This document shows, in pieces, positions 15,770-27,367 of a stretch of 64,000 nucleotides of DNA. The stretch is taken from contig REGQ01000004.1 of assembly GCA_004134985.1 (NCBI GenBank), positions 124,001 through 188,000 of the forward strand. The letters run 5' to 3'. A program made the translations under genes and the position numbers. Position 1 is the stretch's first letter, and each line of letters opens with the position of its first letter. The notes below the pieces were generated by a model, which was not told where the DNA came from, did not search any database, and saw nothing but the letters and a program-made list of their open reading frames with translations. Source of the stretch: Paenibacillaceae bacterium. GTDB lineage: Bacteria; Bacillota; Bacilli; Paenibacillales; Paenibacillaceae.

Positions 15770-16921
15770 ATGTCCAGATTGAAAGTAATGACAATATTCG
15801 GCGTTCGTCCCGAAGCGATCAAGATGGCGCCGCTGGTGCTTGAACTGCAGCGCCATCCCGAACAGATTGAATCGATCGTCTGCGTGACGGCACAGCACCG
15901 GGAATTGCTGGACCAGGTACTGGAAGTGTTCAATATCCGTCCTGATTATGATCTGGATGTGATGAAAGACCGCCAATCCCTGAATGAAATTTCAATTAAG
16001 GTGCTGCAGGGGCTGGAGCCGGTGCTGCGCGAAGCGGCGCCGGATATCGTTCTGGTGCACGGTGATACGCTGACCACTTTTCTGGCGAGCTATGCTGCCT
16101 TCTTGCAGCAGATCAAAGTGGGCCATGTCGAAGCAGGCCTTCGTACATGGAACAAGCTGTCGCCTTACCCGGAAGAGATGAACCGCCAGCTCACTGGCGT
16201 GCTTGCTGACATTCATTTTGCTCCGACGCAGTGGTCGGCGAACAACTTGCGCAAGGAGAACAAAAATGAGCAGGCGATCTATGTAACGGGCAATACGGTA
16301 ACCGACGTGTTCCGATATACCGTTGCCGAACGCTTCGAGCATCCGCTGCTTGAATGGGCAGCTGGAAAGCGGCTTATTCTGATGACGGCTCATCGCCGCG
16401 AGGCGCAAGGGGAGCCGCACCGTCAAATTTTCCGTGCAGTGAAACGAATTGCCGATGAGTTTGAAGATGTTGCAATTGTATATCCCGTTCATCCGAGCCC
16501 GGCAGTTAAGGAACCGGCGAATGAAATTCTTGGCGGGCATCCGCGAATCAAGCTGACCGATCCGCTTGATGTGGTGCAGCTTCATAATTTCTATCCGCAT
16601 ACGCATCTCATTCTGACAGATTCCGGCGGCCTTCAGGAAGAAGCGCCTTCTTACGGGGTTCCGGTGCTCGTGCTGCGCGACACGACAGAGCGTCCGGAAG
16701 GCGTCGATGCCGGCACGCTGGAGTTGACAGGCACAGACGAGGACAAGGTGTACGAGCGGGCGCATGCACTGCTTACGGATCAGGAATTATATCTGCAAAT
16801 GAGCCAGGCAGCCAACCCTTATGGGGACGGGCGCGCTTCCGAGCGCATTGTACAGGCGATTTTGCATCACTTTGGACGCAGCGCGGATCGACCTGCGCCC
16901 TTCACCCCTTCGCAGCAATAG
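15770..16921 (+). CDS. mnaA: UDP-N-acetylglucosamine 2-epimerase (non-hydrolysing)
   Basis: 383 residues; TAGGAGTG precedes ATG 15770. WecB/MnaA motifs: 'VMTIFGVRPEAIKMAPLV', 'VCVTAQHRELLDQVL', 'VLVHGDTLTTFLASYAAF', 'VGHVEAGLRT', 'MTAHRREAQGEPH', 'LTDSGGLQEEAPSYGVPVLVLRDTTERPEGV'. It equilibrates UDP-GlcNAc and UDP-ManNAc in the cytoplasm. UDP-ManNAc feeds wall teichoic-acid linkage units and, in SLH-bearing Bacilli, the ManNAc that is pyruvylated by CsaB in the secondary wall polymer. csaB and two SLH proteins in the same window make the second use likely. A hairpin follows at 16926. Confidence 0.95.
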   Translation: MSRLKVMTIFGVRPEAIKMAPLVLELQRHPEQIESIVCVTAQHRELLDQVLEVFNIRPDYDLDVMKDRQSLNEISIKVLQGLEPVLREAAPDIVLVHGDTLTTFLASYAAFLQQIKVGHVEAGLRTWNKLSPYPEEMNRQLTGVLADIHFAPTQWSANNLRKENKNEQAIYVTGNTVTDVFRYTVAERFEHPLLEWAAGKRLILMTAHRREAQGEPHRQIFRAVKRIADEFEDVAIVYPVHPSPAVKEPANEILGGHPRIKLTDPLDVVQLHNFYPHTHLILTDSGGLQEEAPSYGVPVLVLRDTTERPEGVDAGTLELTGTDEDKVYERAHALLTDQELYLQMSQAANPYGDGRASERIVQAILHHFGRSADRPAPFTPSQQ

Positions 16922-16925
16922 CAAG

Positions 16926-16955
16926 TTAGCCGTACCGTGCAAGCGGCACGGCTAA
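16926..16955 (+). terminator. Hairpin after mnaA without a T-run
   Basis: TTAGCCGT (16926-16933) pairs with ACGGCTAA (16948-16955). The following sequence is AGCTG rather than T, so it may be a weak terminator or an mRNA 3' stabiliser. Confidence 0.45.
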
Positions 16956-17247
16956 AGCTGTATCGGCAGCCTATGGGATAAATTGTCGAAAGAAGGGCTG
17001 AGATGGACGGTGGACACTGCTCATTTTGGAAAGATGAGGAAGGGAAATTTGCATGAATGGGAACATTCATTTTGCCATCAAGCTGACATCGCTTTCGTTC
17101 ACAAAAAATTCACAATTGGCCAGATGCAGAGTTTGCCGGGGAAGGATACAGCGTACAGTGCTACTGTACGGTTATCCATACGGGAAAATCCAGATTTATC
17201 AAGGGTTTGGCGAATCGAGTTCACTAAATGTTTGAATTTAAATCAAT
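16956..17247. other. Gene-free leader region before the ATP synthase promoter
   Basis: An open frame at 16983-17273 has no good ribosome site and no family resemblance. The one clear item is a perfect 8-bp hairpin CGTACAGT-gct-ACTGTACG at 17152-17170. A smaller TGAATG/CATTCA pair lies near 17053-17070. The function of either is not known. Confidence 0.4.
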
Positions 17248-17277
17248 TGACAAACCTTGCGTCGCTTCGATAAAATA
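17248..17277 (+). promoter_or_regulatory. Sigma-A promoter of the atp operon
   Basis: TTGACA (17248-17253), 18 bases, TAAAAT (17272-17277). Transcription would begin near 17284, about 20 bases before the first atp ATG. Confidence 0.8.
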
Positions 17278-17303
17278 TATGAGGATTGACAGGGGTATAC
17301 GAT

Positions 17304-17525
17304 ATGAATGGAAAGAACAATCGGGACAATCCGTTGCGTGCAGCCGGTCTGGTTACCGCAATGGGGCTCAATATCGCAATTTGTATGGTTCTGGGTTATT
17401 TTGTCGCAGACTGGCTGGGCGGTTCACGAGGCTGGGTTGTCTTGGGTCTTGTTGTCGGTCTGACAGTCGGTATCCTATCCTGTGTCGTACTTGTCAGAAA
17501 GATTCTGGAGGATCCCGATGGATGA
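17304..17525 (+). CDS. AtpZ/AtpI-family small membrane protein
   Basis: 73 residues from ATG 17304 with AGGGG at 17291-17295; an upstream in-frame TTG at 17286 lacks a ribosome site. Two hydrophobic helices ('AGLVTAMGLNIAICMVLGYFVADWL' split by a short turn, and 'GWVVLGLVVGLTVGILSCVVLV') fit the AtpZ (formerly Fo-gene-cluster AtpI-like) family that heads many Firmicute atp operons. Family members are implicated in c-ring assembly or in Mg/Ca transport, but the role is not settled. It overlaps the next gene by 8 bases, implying translational coupling. Confidence 0.85.
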   Translation: MNGKNNRDNPLRAAGLVTAMGLNIAICMVLGYFVADWLGGSRGWVVLGLVVGLTVGILSCVVLVRKILEDPDG

Positions 17526-17883
17526 CATTTTAAACCCTGCCCGGCGTTCAGCGTTTTACTTCATAATAGTCTGCGTGCTGTTATGGTTTGTGTTTCCTGA
17601 CGGGAAGACGATAGCTGCGGGTTTGCTGCTTGGCTGCTTTGTAAGTCTCATGAATGCGCTTTTGTTGCGGAGGCGAATTGAACTGATCTCGCTTTATTTA
17701 AGCGGTCAGTATCATCGTCGTGTGGGACTGGGCATGGGCATCCGCTTTGCTTCGGTGCTGCTTGCAGCAATGGTTGCACACAAGTACCCCGCAATATTCA
17801 ACTTGCCGTCGACATTAGTATCCAGCTTCTACGTTTCAATTGCCGTTTATGTAACCGCATTTGTACGTAATGTAAGAAAATAA
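17518..17883 (+). CDS. atpI: ATP synthase subunit I (AtpI)
   Basis: 121 residues from ATG 17518 with CTGGAGG at 17505-17511, so the ribosome site lies inside the upstream gene. Four hydrophobic segments are visible ('AFYFIIVCVLLWFVF', 'TIAAGLLLGCFVSLMNALLL', 'GLGMGIRFASVLLAAMVA', 'LVSSFYVSIAVYVTAFV'). Position directly before atpB and the hydrophobic pattern fit AtpI, the non-structural chaperone that helps assemble the c-ring. Sequence conservation in this family is low, so the call leans on context. Confidence 0.82.
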   Translation: MDDILNPARRSAFYFIIVCVLLWFVFPDGKTIAAGLLLGCFVSLMNALLLRRRIELISLYLSGQYHRRVGLGMGIRFASVLLAAMVAHKYPAIFNLPSTLVSSFYVSIAVYVTAFVRNVRK

Positions 17884-17908
17884 TAGCGGAAAGGGGTGAA
17901 ATAACTGA

Positions 17909-18730
17909 ATGCATCATTTTCCTGTAGTGAATTTTAGTGGGGTGGGGTTTGACCTTTCGTCACTTCTGGCAATTACGGTGTCCGCTTTGCTCGTATTTGT
18001 CCTGGCAAGGGTGGCTGTGACGAATCTGTCTTTGCACAATCCTTCCAAGCTACAGAATTTCATGGAGTGGGCGGTCGAGTTTGTACATGGCATGGTTGCA
18101 AGTACGATGCCGCTTAAGCATGCAAAAAGATTTATTACACTAGGTTTGACGCTCATCCTCTTCATCTTTGTTTCCAACCTGCTCGGCTTGCCGTTCGGTG
18201 TTGTGACAGAGGTTAAAGATGATCATCATGGAGCAGTCACAGCGTTTGGGATGGAAATCATGAGTGAAGCGGAGTACGAGAAAGAGCATGCCGCTGGCAA
18301 GCACGTCGCTTTTGCGTGGTGGAAATCGCCAACAGCCGACCTTTCCGTAACAGCCGGACTCGCGTTTACTGTATTTCTTATCATCCATTTGGCGGGTTTG
18401 TTCACCAACACCAAGCATTATATCAAACACTATTTCCAGCCTTTCCCGATATTTCTGCCACTTAACATTATCGAGACCATTTCCAGACCAGTAACGCTCG
18501 CAATCAGGCTCTTTGCGAACATTTTTGCAGGTGAAGTGTTGATCTCGACGATTTTGATGCTTAATTGGGTAGGGATTCCGTTGCTTGCCGTTTGGCAAGG
18601 CTTCAGTATATTTGTCGGCGCGATCCAGGCTTTCCTGTTTACCATCCTTACGATGGTTTATCTTGCGGGAGCCACGGTTCATGAAGAGCATGATGATCAC
18701 GCTGAACATGCAGGTCATGAAAAACATTAA
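17909..18730 (+). CDS. atpB: ATP synthase Fo subunit a
   Basis: 273 residues, about 30 longer than B. subtilis AtpB. AAGGGGTG precedes ATG 17909. Five to six transmembrane helices are visible. The essential arginine is in 'SRPVTLAIRLFANIFAGEVLI', which faces the c-ring glutamate during proton transfer. Two polar segments stand out: a loop of about 50 residues with 'EVKDDHHGAVTAFGMEIMSEAEYEKEHAAGKHVAFAWW'-type composition (about 90-140), and a C-terminal tail with many His, Glu and Asp residues. Both are probably extracytoplasmic or terminal and are common additions in Paenibacillus-type subunit a. Second core gene of the atp operon. Confidence 0.95.
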   Translation: MHHFPVVNFSGVGFDLSSLLAITVSALLVFVLARVAVTNLSLHNPSKLQNFMEWAVEFVHGMVASTMPLKHAKRFITLGLTLILFIFVSNLLGLPFGVVTEVKDDHHGAVTAFGMEIMSEAEYEKEHAAGKHVAFAWWKSPTADLSVTAGLAFTVFLIIHLAGLFTNTKHYIKHYFQPFPIFLPLNIIETISRPVTLAIRLFANIFAGEVLISTILMLNWVGIPLLAVWQGFSIFVGAIQAFLFTILTMVYLAGATVHEEHDDHAEHAGHEKH

Positions 18731-18764
18731 CCACCGTATGAGCCTGATAAACGGGCTGTTGTAA

Positions 18765-19046
<282 letters not shown>

Positions 19047-19151
19047 TATTTTCTCAAAGCTATACCAAGGCGGGGATGGTGAAAGCCTCCACGCCTTCGT
19101 TATGATTGGCTTATTTTGAAAGATAACCCCTTGCGGAAAGGAGTGTCAGCT

Positions 19152-19637
19152 TTGGATTTTCAATGGACATCGACAGTGTACGCGATCCTTGCCTTCGGCC
19201 TGTTATACTGGCTGTTGAGCAAGTATGCGTTTGGGCCGCTTTTTGGCATTATGGAGAAGCGCAGAGAAATGGTGCAAGAGCAAATTACAACAGCGGAGAA
19301 TAACCGCAAAGCTTCTGAGAAGTTTTTGGTTGATCAGCAAGCGGCGCTCGAACAAGCGCGCAAAGACGCTTATGATATTATCGAGCAAGCCAAAACAACG
19401 AGTGTCAAGCAAGCCGATGACATCGTTAAGACAGCTAAAGTGGAAGCTACACGTCTGAAAGACGAAGCTGTGAAGGATATTGAGAGTGAAAAGAACAAGG
19501 CAATCGCTGTTTTGCGTGGCGAAGTTGGCGGATTGTCTGTAAAAATTGCTTCAAAAATTATTGAGAAACAAATCGACGAGAAGTCGCAAGAGAAATTGGT
19601 TGGCAATTACCTCAAAGAGGTAGGAGGCCGCTCATGA
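19152..19637 (+). CDS. atpF: ATP synthase Fo subunit b
   Basis: 161 residues if translation starts at TTG 19152, which has GGAAAGGAG at 19135-19143 and 8 bases of spacing. In-frame upstream TTG 19116 and GTG 19143 are less well placed. One N-terminal membrane helix ('STVYAILAFGLLYWLLSKYAF') is followed by a long charged coiled coil rich in Glu, Lys and Ala, which forms the peripheral stalk, and a C-terminal delta-binding segment. The stop overlaps the ATG of atpH by four bases (ATGA). Confidence 0.93.
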   Translation: MDFQWTSTVYAILAFGLLYWLLSKYAFGPLFGIMEKRREMVQEQITTAENNRKASEKFLVDQQAALEQARKDAYDIIEQAKTTSVKQADDIVKTAKVEATRLKDEAVKDIESEKNKAIAVLRGEVGGLSVKIASKIIEKQIDEKSQEKLVGNYLKEVGGRS

Positions 19638-20182
19638 GCCGTGAAGCGATCGTAGCAAAACGATATGCAAAAGCGTTGTTCGAGCTTGCGCAGCAGCATG
19701 GCGTCGCTGCGGACGTTGAGGGACAATTGCAAGTCGTTGTTGAAGTGATTGATGGCGATGCTTATGTATCCAAGTTTTTTGCCTCTCCGAATATTGAAAC
19801 AGGCAAGAAAGTTGCCCTGCTTCAGAAAGCATTGAACGGCAAAGTGTCTGACTTGTTGCAAAATACGCTCGGTCTGCTGATTGAACGGGGGCGTCTCTCC
19901 GCTCTTGGTGAAATCTATACAGCATACAAACAGGTCGCTGGTGATGCGCTTGGCCAAGCGGATGCTGTTGTATATACAGCCACTTCGCTTTCAGATGAAG
20001 ATCTGGCGAAGACGGCGGTGCAGTTCGGAGCAATTACCGGCAAGAAAATTCGTGCTGTGCAAGTTGTAGATCCTGCGCTGCTCGGCGGAGTTCAAGTGCG
20101 TATCGGCGACCGTTTGTATGACGGCAGCTTGTCCGGCAAGCTCTTCAGGTTGGAAAAAACATTGAAATCACAAGCACTGTAG
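19634..20182 (+). CDS. atpH: ATP synthase F1 subunit delta
   Basis: 182 residues. Typical opening 'EAIVAKRYAKALFELAQQ' and C-terminal 'PALLGGVQVRIGDRLYDGSLSGKLFRLEK', the signatures of the OSCP/delta family. It sits on top of the F1 head and links it to the b-subunit stalk. ATG 19634 overlaps the atpF stop, with GTAGGAGG just upstream, so the two are translationally coupled. Confidence 0.95.
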   Translation: MSREAIVAKRYAKALFELAQQHGVAADVEGQLQVVVEVIDGDAYVSKFFASPNIETGKKVALLQKALNGKVSDLLQNTLGLLIERGRLSALGEIYTAYKQVAGDALGQADAVVYTATSLSDEDLAKTAVQFGAITGKKIRAVQVVDPALLGGVQVRIGDRLYDGSLSGKLFRLEKTLKSQAL

Positions 20183-21712
<1,530 letters not shown>

Positions 21713-21912
21713 TAAATTATATATAGACTGGCCGCCCAGCAGTGCGGTCAGTTGAACGGTCAGTTTTGCGATAAACACCAGGCTTGGACCTGGCTCTGAC
21801 TGGCCCTCCCGCGGTCGATACGTAGCTGATGCGTATAGCTAACAGCATAAGTGCGCGTTGATCACGGGGCCAAGGCAGTGCTGTGGTCGGGCAACGAAGG
21901 CGGGTGAAACAA
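21713..21912 (+). other. Hairpin-rich atpA-atpG spacer
   Basis: Two hairpins are visible: ACTGGCCGC (21727-21735) with GCGGTCAGT (21744-21752), and CCAGG/CCTGG (about 21779-21793). A 9-base direct repeat CGGTCAGTT is at 21745 and 21757. There is no T-run, so a terminator is unlikely. Possible roles are mRNA processing or setting alpha:gamma stoichiometry. Confidence 0.4.
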
Positions 21913-22779
21913 ATGGCTAAAGGTATGCGCGATATTAAACGCGAAATCAAGAGCAAAAAGAATACCCAGCAGATTACCAGAGCGATGGAAATGGTGGCTG
22001 CGTCAAGGCTGCGCCGTGCTCAGGAAGCTGCGCAGGCAGCCCGTCCCTATGCAGAAAAGATGAAGGAAGTAGTGGCGAGCATTGCCGCAGGTACCAAAGA
22101 CGTCCAGCATCCGATGCTGGAAACCCGTCCGGTGAAGAAGACTGGTTATCTTGTCATTACATCGGACCGCGGTTTGGCTGGGGGGTATAATGCGAATATC
22201 ATCCGTAAAGTTGTGCAGACGATTCGCGACAAGCATAAATCACCGGATGAGTACGCGCTTTTCGTTATCGGCAGAAAAGGACGCGATTATTTCCGTCGTC
22301 AAGGAATGCCGATCGTTGAAGAAATAACCGGAATTCCGGACTCCCCATCATTTGCAGATATTAAATCAATTGCTTATACCTCGGTCAAGAAGTTCGAGGA
22401 AGGCGCTTATGACGAGTTGTATCTGTTCTATAACGAGTTTATCAACGCCATTACCCAGGTTCCTACCGAGAAGCGTCTGCTTCCGCTGGAGGATCTGGGC
22501 AGCACGGGCGGAGCTAATACAGCAAGCTATGAGTATGAGCCTTCTCCGGAAGGTGTGCTTGCAGTACTGCTGCCGAAATATGCAGAAACGCTGATCTACA
22601 GCGCATTGCTTGACGGCAAAGCCAGTGAGTTCGGTGCTCGTATGACAGCGATGGGCAATGCGACCAAAAATGCGAAGAAAATTATTGGCGAGTTGCAATT
22701 GACTTATAACCGTGCGCGTCAGGCTGCAATTACCCAGGAAATTTCCGAGATTGTTGCCGGTGCGAATGCGCAAGCGTAA
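21913..22779 (+). CDS. atpG: ATP synthase F1 subunit gamma
   Basis: 288 residues from ATG 21913 ([22 protein letters not shown]), with GGCGGGTG upstream; a GTG at 21883 would add ten residues not typical of the family. The N- and C-terminal helices that form the rotating shaft are clear: '[18 protein letters not shown]' and '[40 protein letters not shown]'. '[18 protein letters not shown]' is the conserved Rossmann-like segment. It couples c-ring rotation to catalysis in beta. Confidence 0.96.
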   Translation: MAKGMRDIKREIKSKKNTQQITRAMEMVAASRLRRAQEAAQAARPYAEKMKEVVASIAAGTKDVQHPMLETRPVKKTGYLVITSDRGLAGGYNANIIRKVVQTIRDKHKSPDEYALFVIGRKGRDYFRRQGMPIVEEITGIPDSPSFADIKSIAYTSVKKFEEGAYDELYLFYNEFINAITQVPTEKRLLPLEDLGSTGGANTASYEYEPSPEGVLAVLLPKYAETLIYSALLDGKASEFGARMTAMGNATKNAKKIIGELQLTYNRARQAAITQEISEIVAGANAQA

Positions 22780-22803
22780 GGACATGAAACGAAAGCACTA
22801 TAG

Positions 22804-24228
<1,425 letters not shown>

Positions 24229-24251
24229 TAGCGAGGGCAGGAGGGTTTCAC

Positions 24252-24665
24252 ATGAGCACCTTTTTATTGGAAATCGTCACGCCTGAGCGTAAGGTCTACG
24301 CACAGGATGTTGATATGATAGTTGTCAGAGGCATCGAGGGCGAGCTGGGGATTCTGCCGAATCATATTCCGCTCGTCACTGCGCTGCAAATTGCGCCGCT
24401 TGTTGTGAAGAGGAACAGACAAGATGAAATCATCGCCTTGCATGGCGGGTTTCTGGAAGTCCGCAAGGACAAAGTTGTTATTCTCGCAGAAAGCGCTGAG
24501 CTTCCGGGCGATATCGATCTTGAGCGCGCTCGTGCGGCTAAAGAACGGGCTGAGCAGCGTCTTGGCGGCCGGGCAAGCAATATTAGCCCGGTTGACTATC
24601 CGCGCGCTGAGCTGGCGCTGAATCGCGCACTCAACCGTTTGGATGTCAAGCAGCGTGGCAAATAA
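24252..24665 (+). CDS. atpC: ATP synthase F1 subunit epsilon
   Basis: 137 residues; GGGCAGGAGG precedes ATG 24252. The N-terminal beta-sandwich begins 'FLLEIVTPERKVYAQDVDMIVVRGIEGELGILPNH' and the two C-terminal helices include 'DLERARAAKERAEQRL' and 'RAELALNRALNRLDVK'. The C-terminal helices can extend into F1 and inhibit ATP hydrolysis. It is the last atp gene, closed by a terminator at 24685. Confidence 0.95.
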   Translation: MSTFLLEIVTPERKVYAQDVDMIVVRGIEGELGILPNHIPLVTALQIAPLVVKRNRQDEIIALHGGFLEVRKDKVVILAESAELPGDIDLERARAAKERAEQRLGGRASNISPVDYPRAELALNRALNRLDVKQRGK

Positions 24666-24684
24666 GCCATTATTCGGCACAACT

Positions 24685-24728
24685 AAAGCATCGTCATTGG
24701 AGATAACTCCGATGGCGGTGCTTTTTTT
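24685..24728 (+). terminator. Terminator of the atp operon
   Basis: AAAGCATCGTCATTGGAG pairs (one or two G-U or mismatched steps) with CTCCGATGGCGGTGCTTT around the loop ATAA, followed by seven T. Confidence 0.92.
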
Positions 24729-24916
24729 CATACTCAAGGGAGTTTAAAACTCCGCTTAAACTTTTCATTGCGGGAGTTGATTTATCACGTTTAGAGTTAT
24801 GTATAATGACTCATAGACTTTTTACATATAAAATTAAAAAATATGACCATTTTCCTAGTTTTTATGTTATATTAACGAACATAGATATTACGTTGATAGA
24901 GGCTGGAGGGGATGGC

Positions 24917-27178
24917 ATGTTTGACTGGTTAGGCTTGAGAAAAGGTTTGCCGCTGTGGTGGTCCTGCCGCTTGAATATGCAGTTGAAGCCGGATGTTGAA
25001 GATATTTTCGAGGGGATTGCCGATACCCGTAAAAATCTGCTGACGGCCTGGACAAGCGATTACTGGAGCCATTTGGAGAGGCTGCTGGATCAAATGACCT
25101 CATCTACACAGGAAGGCATGCTCCTCGATCGAAGGAACAAAGAGCTATGGGCCACCCATTGCAGCACTGTCTATGGACGGGCAGAAGATTTTACAGAGTT
25201 GTTCTTGCTGGACAAGGACGGGGCGGTTGTTCATTCGACATATACGAGCCATGAGGGGCAAGTACACGGCTCAGAGAGTGTATTTGCCGCAGGGTTGGAC
25301 TATGCGCAAGCAGAAGAGGGGCGCAAGTGCTTATATGGGCCATACGGCGATGCACTGACTTTGGAAATCGGGGCGCGTTCCTCATCCTTCCATGACAAAA
25401 TGACGTTGTTGTTTATTTTGCCGATTACCGATAATGGACAGTGGCAAGGAGCCTTGTGCGGACGGGTGCCCAATGATGTCATTGGCGATCTGATTCAGCG
25501 TGAATCGGGCCACGTCTATCCGGATTCGGGAGACAATTATATTTTCATGGCCAAACCTTATCTGAACAAACAGATTGCGCCAGGCACGGCTTTGTCGCGC
25601 AGCCGGTTTGAGGACCGGACGTTTACCCACGGAGAGAATCTCAAAGACGGAGTAACGACGGATTGGGGCAAAGTAAGCATTAAAGAACATACGGAACTCG
25701 AAATCGTCTTCAATGATCCGTCCACCGGAGAGCTGCATCCCGGGGTGGCGAATACGATTCGCCATGGCAGCAATCTGTTTGTTTCGTTCCCGGGATATTC
25801 CGATTATCGCCATATTCCGGTCATTGGCAAAGGCGTCACCTTCCAACTGCCGCATTGCCCGGATTTGTGGGGCATGATGTGTGAAGGCGATCTTGAGGAA
25901 GTGTACCGAATTAGAGGAATCGGGTGGCGGCAGTTCAAGCTGCAGCTGGTCAACGCTGCGGTGGTGTCTGTACTGATGGGGGCGCTGGCTTATGCTTTGT
26001 TCCTGCTGCTATCGCCAGCGGTTGCGGCGGTTGCGCTTGGCATCGGGAGCCTCCTGCTCGGCTTGGCCTCCGCCGCTGTCGTCAACAAACGGAGCAGTAC
26101 GCGGATCGTTGACAGCTTGCGCCATATCAATCATTTTATACGGAATAATGCAGAAGGGGCTGGCGATTTGACCGAGCGTCTACAGCCAGGCCAGTTTGAC
26201 AATGACGAGACCAGAGAGCTCTCCAAATGGATAAATAATATGATTGATTCGCTGGAAGGGATTATGCTGCGCGTCAAGCTGGCATCCGAGGATGTGCTAA
26301 GCAGTCAGCAGGGGTTGCATGCTTCTACAGGGATTACGGCAGAATCGACGGAACGGGTCAATGTACAGATCAAAGAAATGATTGGCAGTATGCGTCACCA
26401 ACTGAAGGACATCGATATTGTCAAATCGGCTGCATCGGAAATGAGGGACATGCTGCTTGTACTCGAAGAGAAAGCGGCGGGACAGTTGGGGGTCGCCCAA
26501 GGGGAAGTGATGCGCATTGGAGAGAAGATGGAGCAGATTTCCGAGCGTGTCGCCGAAACGAACGCCACGATCCTTGCTTTTATGGAGACAACGGAGGAAA
26601 TTCGTCAAGTGCTTGGCGTCATCGAGCAAGTTTCCTCACAGACGAACTTGCTGGCGCTGAATGCTTCGATTGAAGCGGCGCGGGTAGGGGAGCATGGTCG
26701 CGGGTTTGCAGTTGTCGCTGCGGAAATTCGTAAGTTGGCAGAGTTGACACGCCGCTCCACAGAAGAGGTACAGGCGATCGTCGGCAAAATTTACGGCAAT
26801 GCAGTGATGGCTTCATCATCCATGGAGGAAGGAACCCGTGTAGTTGCGCAGGGGACCGAGCTGGTGCGGGCGGCCAGCGATATTTTGGGACAGGCCCAGG
26901 AGGAAGAAGTCCGTAAATCGCAAGTCGTCGATGAAGTGATGGAATTGATGGAGAAAATCGCATTGATCAGCGTTCATAACCGAGCGGTATCGAAAGAATT
27001 GGAAGGACGGGTTAATGAACTGGTGTCAGACATCAAGGAGGTTCGCCATACCTCCACGCATGTGGAAGCGATCACCGTGTTCATGCAACAGCTCGTTGGA
27101 CAGTTCAGACTGACCGATAGCCGCAGGAAGGTGCAACGAGGTGCGCTGAGAGGTAATGGGTGCAATGAGGTGCGATGA
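24917..27178 (+). CDS. Methyl-accepting chemotaxis protein with no N-terminal membrane helix
   Basis: 753 residues from ATG 24917 (MFDWLGLRKG), six bases after GGAGGGG; the frame is open back to 24806 without a ribosome site. The first 330 residues form a soluble region resembling a Cache/PAS-like sensor ('FTELFLLDKDGAVVHSTYTSHEG', 'GDALTLEIGARSSSFHDKMTLLFILPITD'). A single hydrophobic hairpin of two helices lies at about 338-388. A HAMP-like segment follows, then the MCP signalling domain with its hairpin tip 'SSQTNLLALNASIEAARVGE' at about 572-592. With no signal sequence or first helix, the sensor should lie in the cytoplasm, unlike classical receptors. It signals to CheA/CheW to steer flagellar rotation. 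The last codons run into a degenerate GTGCAATGAGGT-like repeat, so the C-terminus may be altered. Confidence 0.85.
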   Translation: MFDWLGLRKGLPLWWSCRLNMQLKPDVEDIFEGIADTRKNLLTAWTSDYWSHLERLLDQMTSSTQEGMLLDRRNKELWATHCSTVYGRAEDFTELFLLDKDGAVVHSTYTSHEGQVHGSESVFAAGLDYAQAEEGRKCLYGPYGDALTLEIGARSSSFHDKMTLLFILPITDNGQWQGALCGRVPNDVIGDLIQRESGHVYPDSGDNYIFMAKPYLNKQIAPGTALSRSRFEDRTFTHGENLKDGVTTDWGKVSIKEHTELEIVFNDPSTGELHPGVANTIRHGSNLFVSFPGYSDYRHIPVIGKGVTFQLPHCPDLWGMMCEGDLEEVYRIRGIGWRQFKLQLVNAAVVSVLMGALAYALFLLLSPAVAAVALGIGSLLLGLASAAVVNKRSSTRIVDSLRHINHFIRNNAEGAGDLTERLQPGQFDNDETRELSKWINNMIDSLEGIMLRVKLASEDVLSSQQGLHASTGITAESTERVNVQIKEMIGSMRHQLKDIDIVKSAASEMRDMLLVLEEKAAGQLGVAQGEVMRIGEKMEQISERVAETNATILAFMETTEEIRQVLGVIEQVSSQTNLLALNASIEAARVGEHGRGFAVVAAEIRKLAELTRRSTEEVQAIVGKIYGNAVMASSSMEEGTRVVAQGTELVRAASDILGQAQEEEVRKSQVVDEVMELMEKIALISVHNRAVSKELEGRVNELVSDIKEVRHTSTHVEAITVFMQQLVGQFRLTDSRRKVQRGALRGNGCNEVR

Positions 27179-27217
27179 GGTAATGAGTTGCATTGAGTTG
27201 CTATGAGTCCTACGATG

Positions 27218-27244
27218 AACTGGCCGTGCGGCCGTCCAGTTTAA
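27218..27244 (+). terminator. Weak hairpin after the chemoreceptor gene
   Basis: AACTGG (27218-27223) with CCAGTT (27236-27241) plus an inner CGGCC-type pairing, then TTTAAA. The T-run is short. Confidence 0.4.
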
Positions 27245-27367
27245 ACGAAATGATAAGTATATTCTGGCGTAAACGGCAGCAAAATAAGCTCGAACGAGTG
27301 TTTAGCCATCTCCTGATCAGGGTAAATCGTTTGGGTAGAGGCTAATATCGAGAGGAGAGCGATAATC

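Noticed and set aside
14697-15794. Long minus-strand open frame (365 codons) opposite the oxidoreductase and upp
   Set aside because: It spans two real genes and their spacer, with low-complexity His/Arg/Gln-rich translation and no ribosome site.
16983-17273. Possible 96-residue protein before the atp operon
   Set aside because: No ribosome site, no recognised similarity, and its end overlaps the atp promoter elements.
27240-27367. PerR box upstream of dps
   Set aside because: The best AT-rich stretch (around 27247-27262) does not fit the inverted TTATAATnATTATAA pattern.
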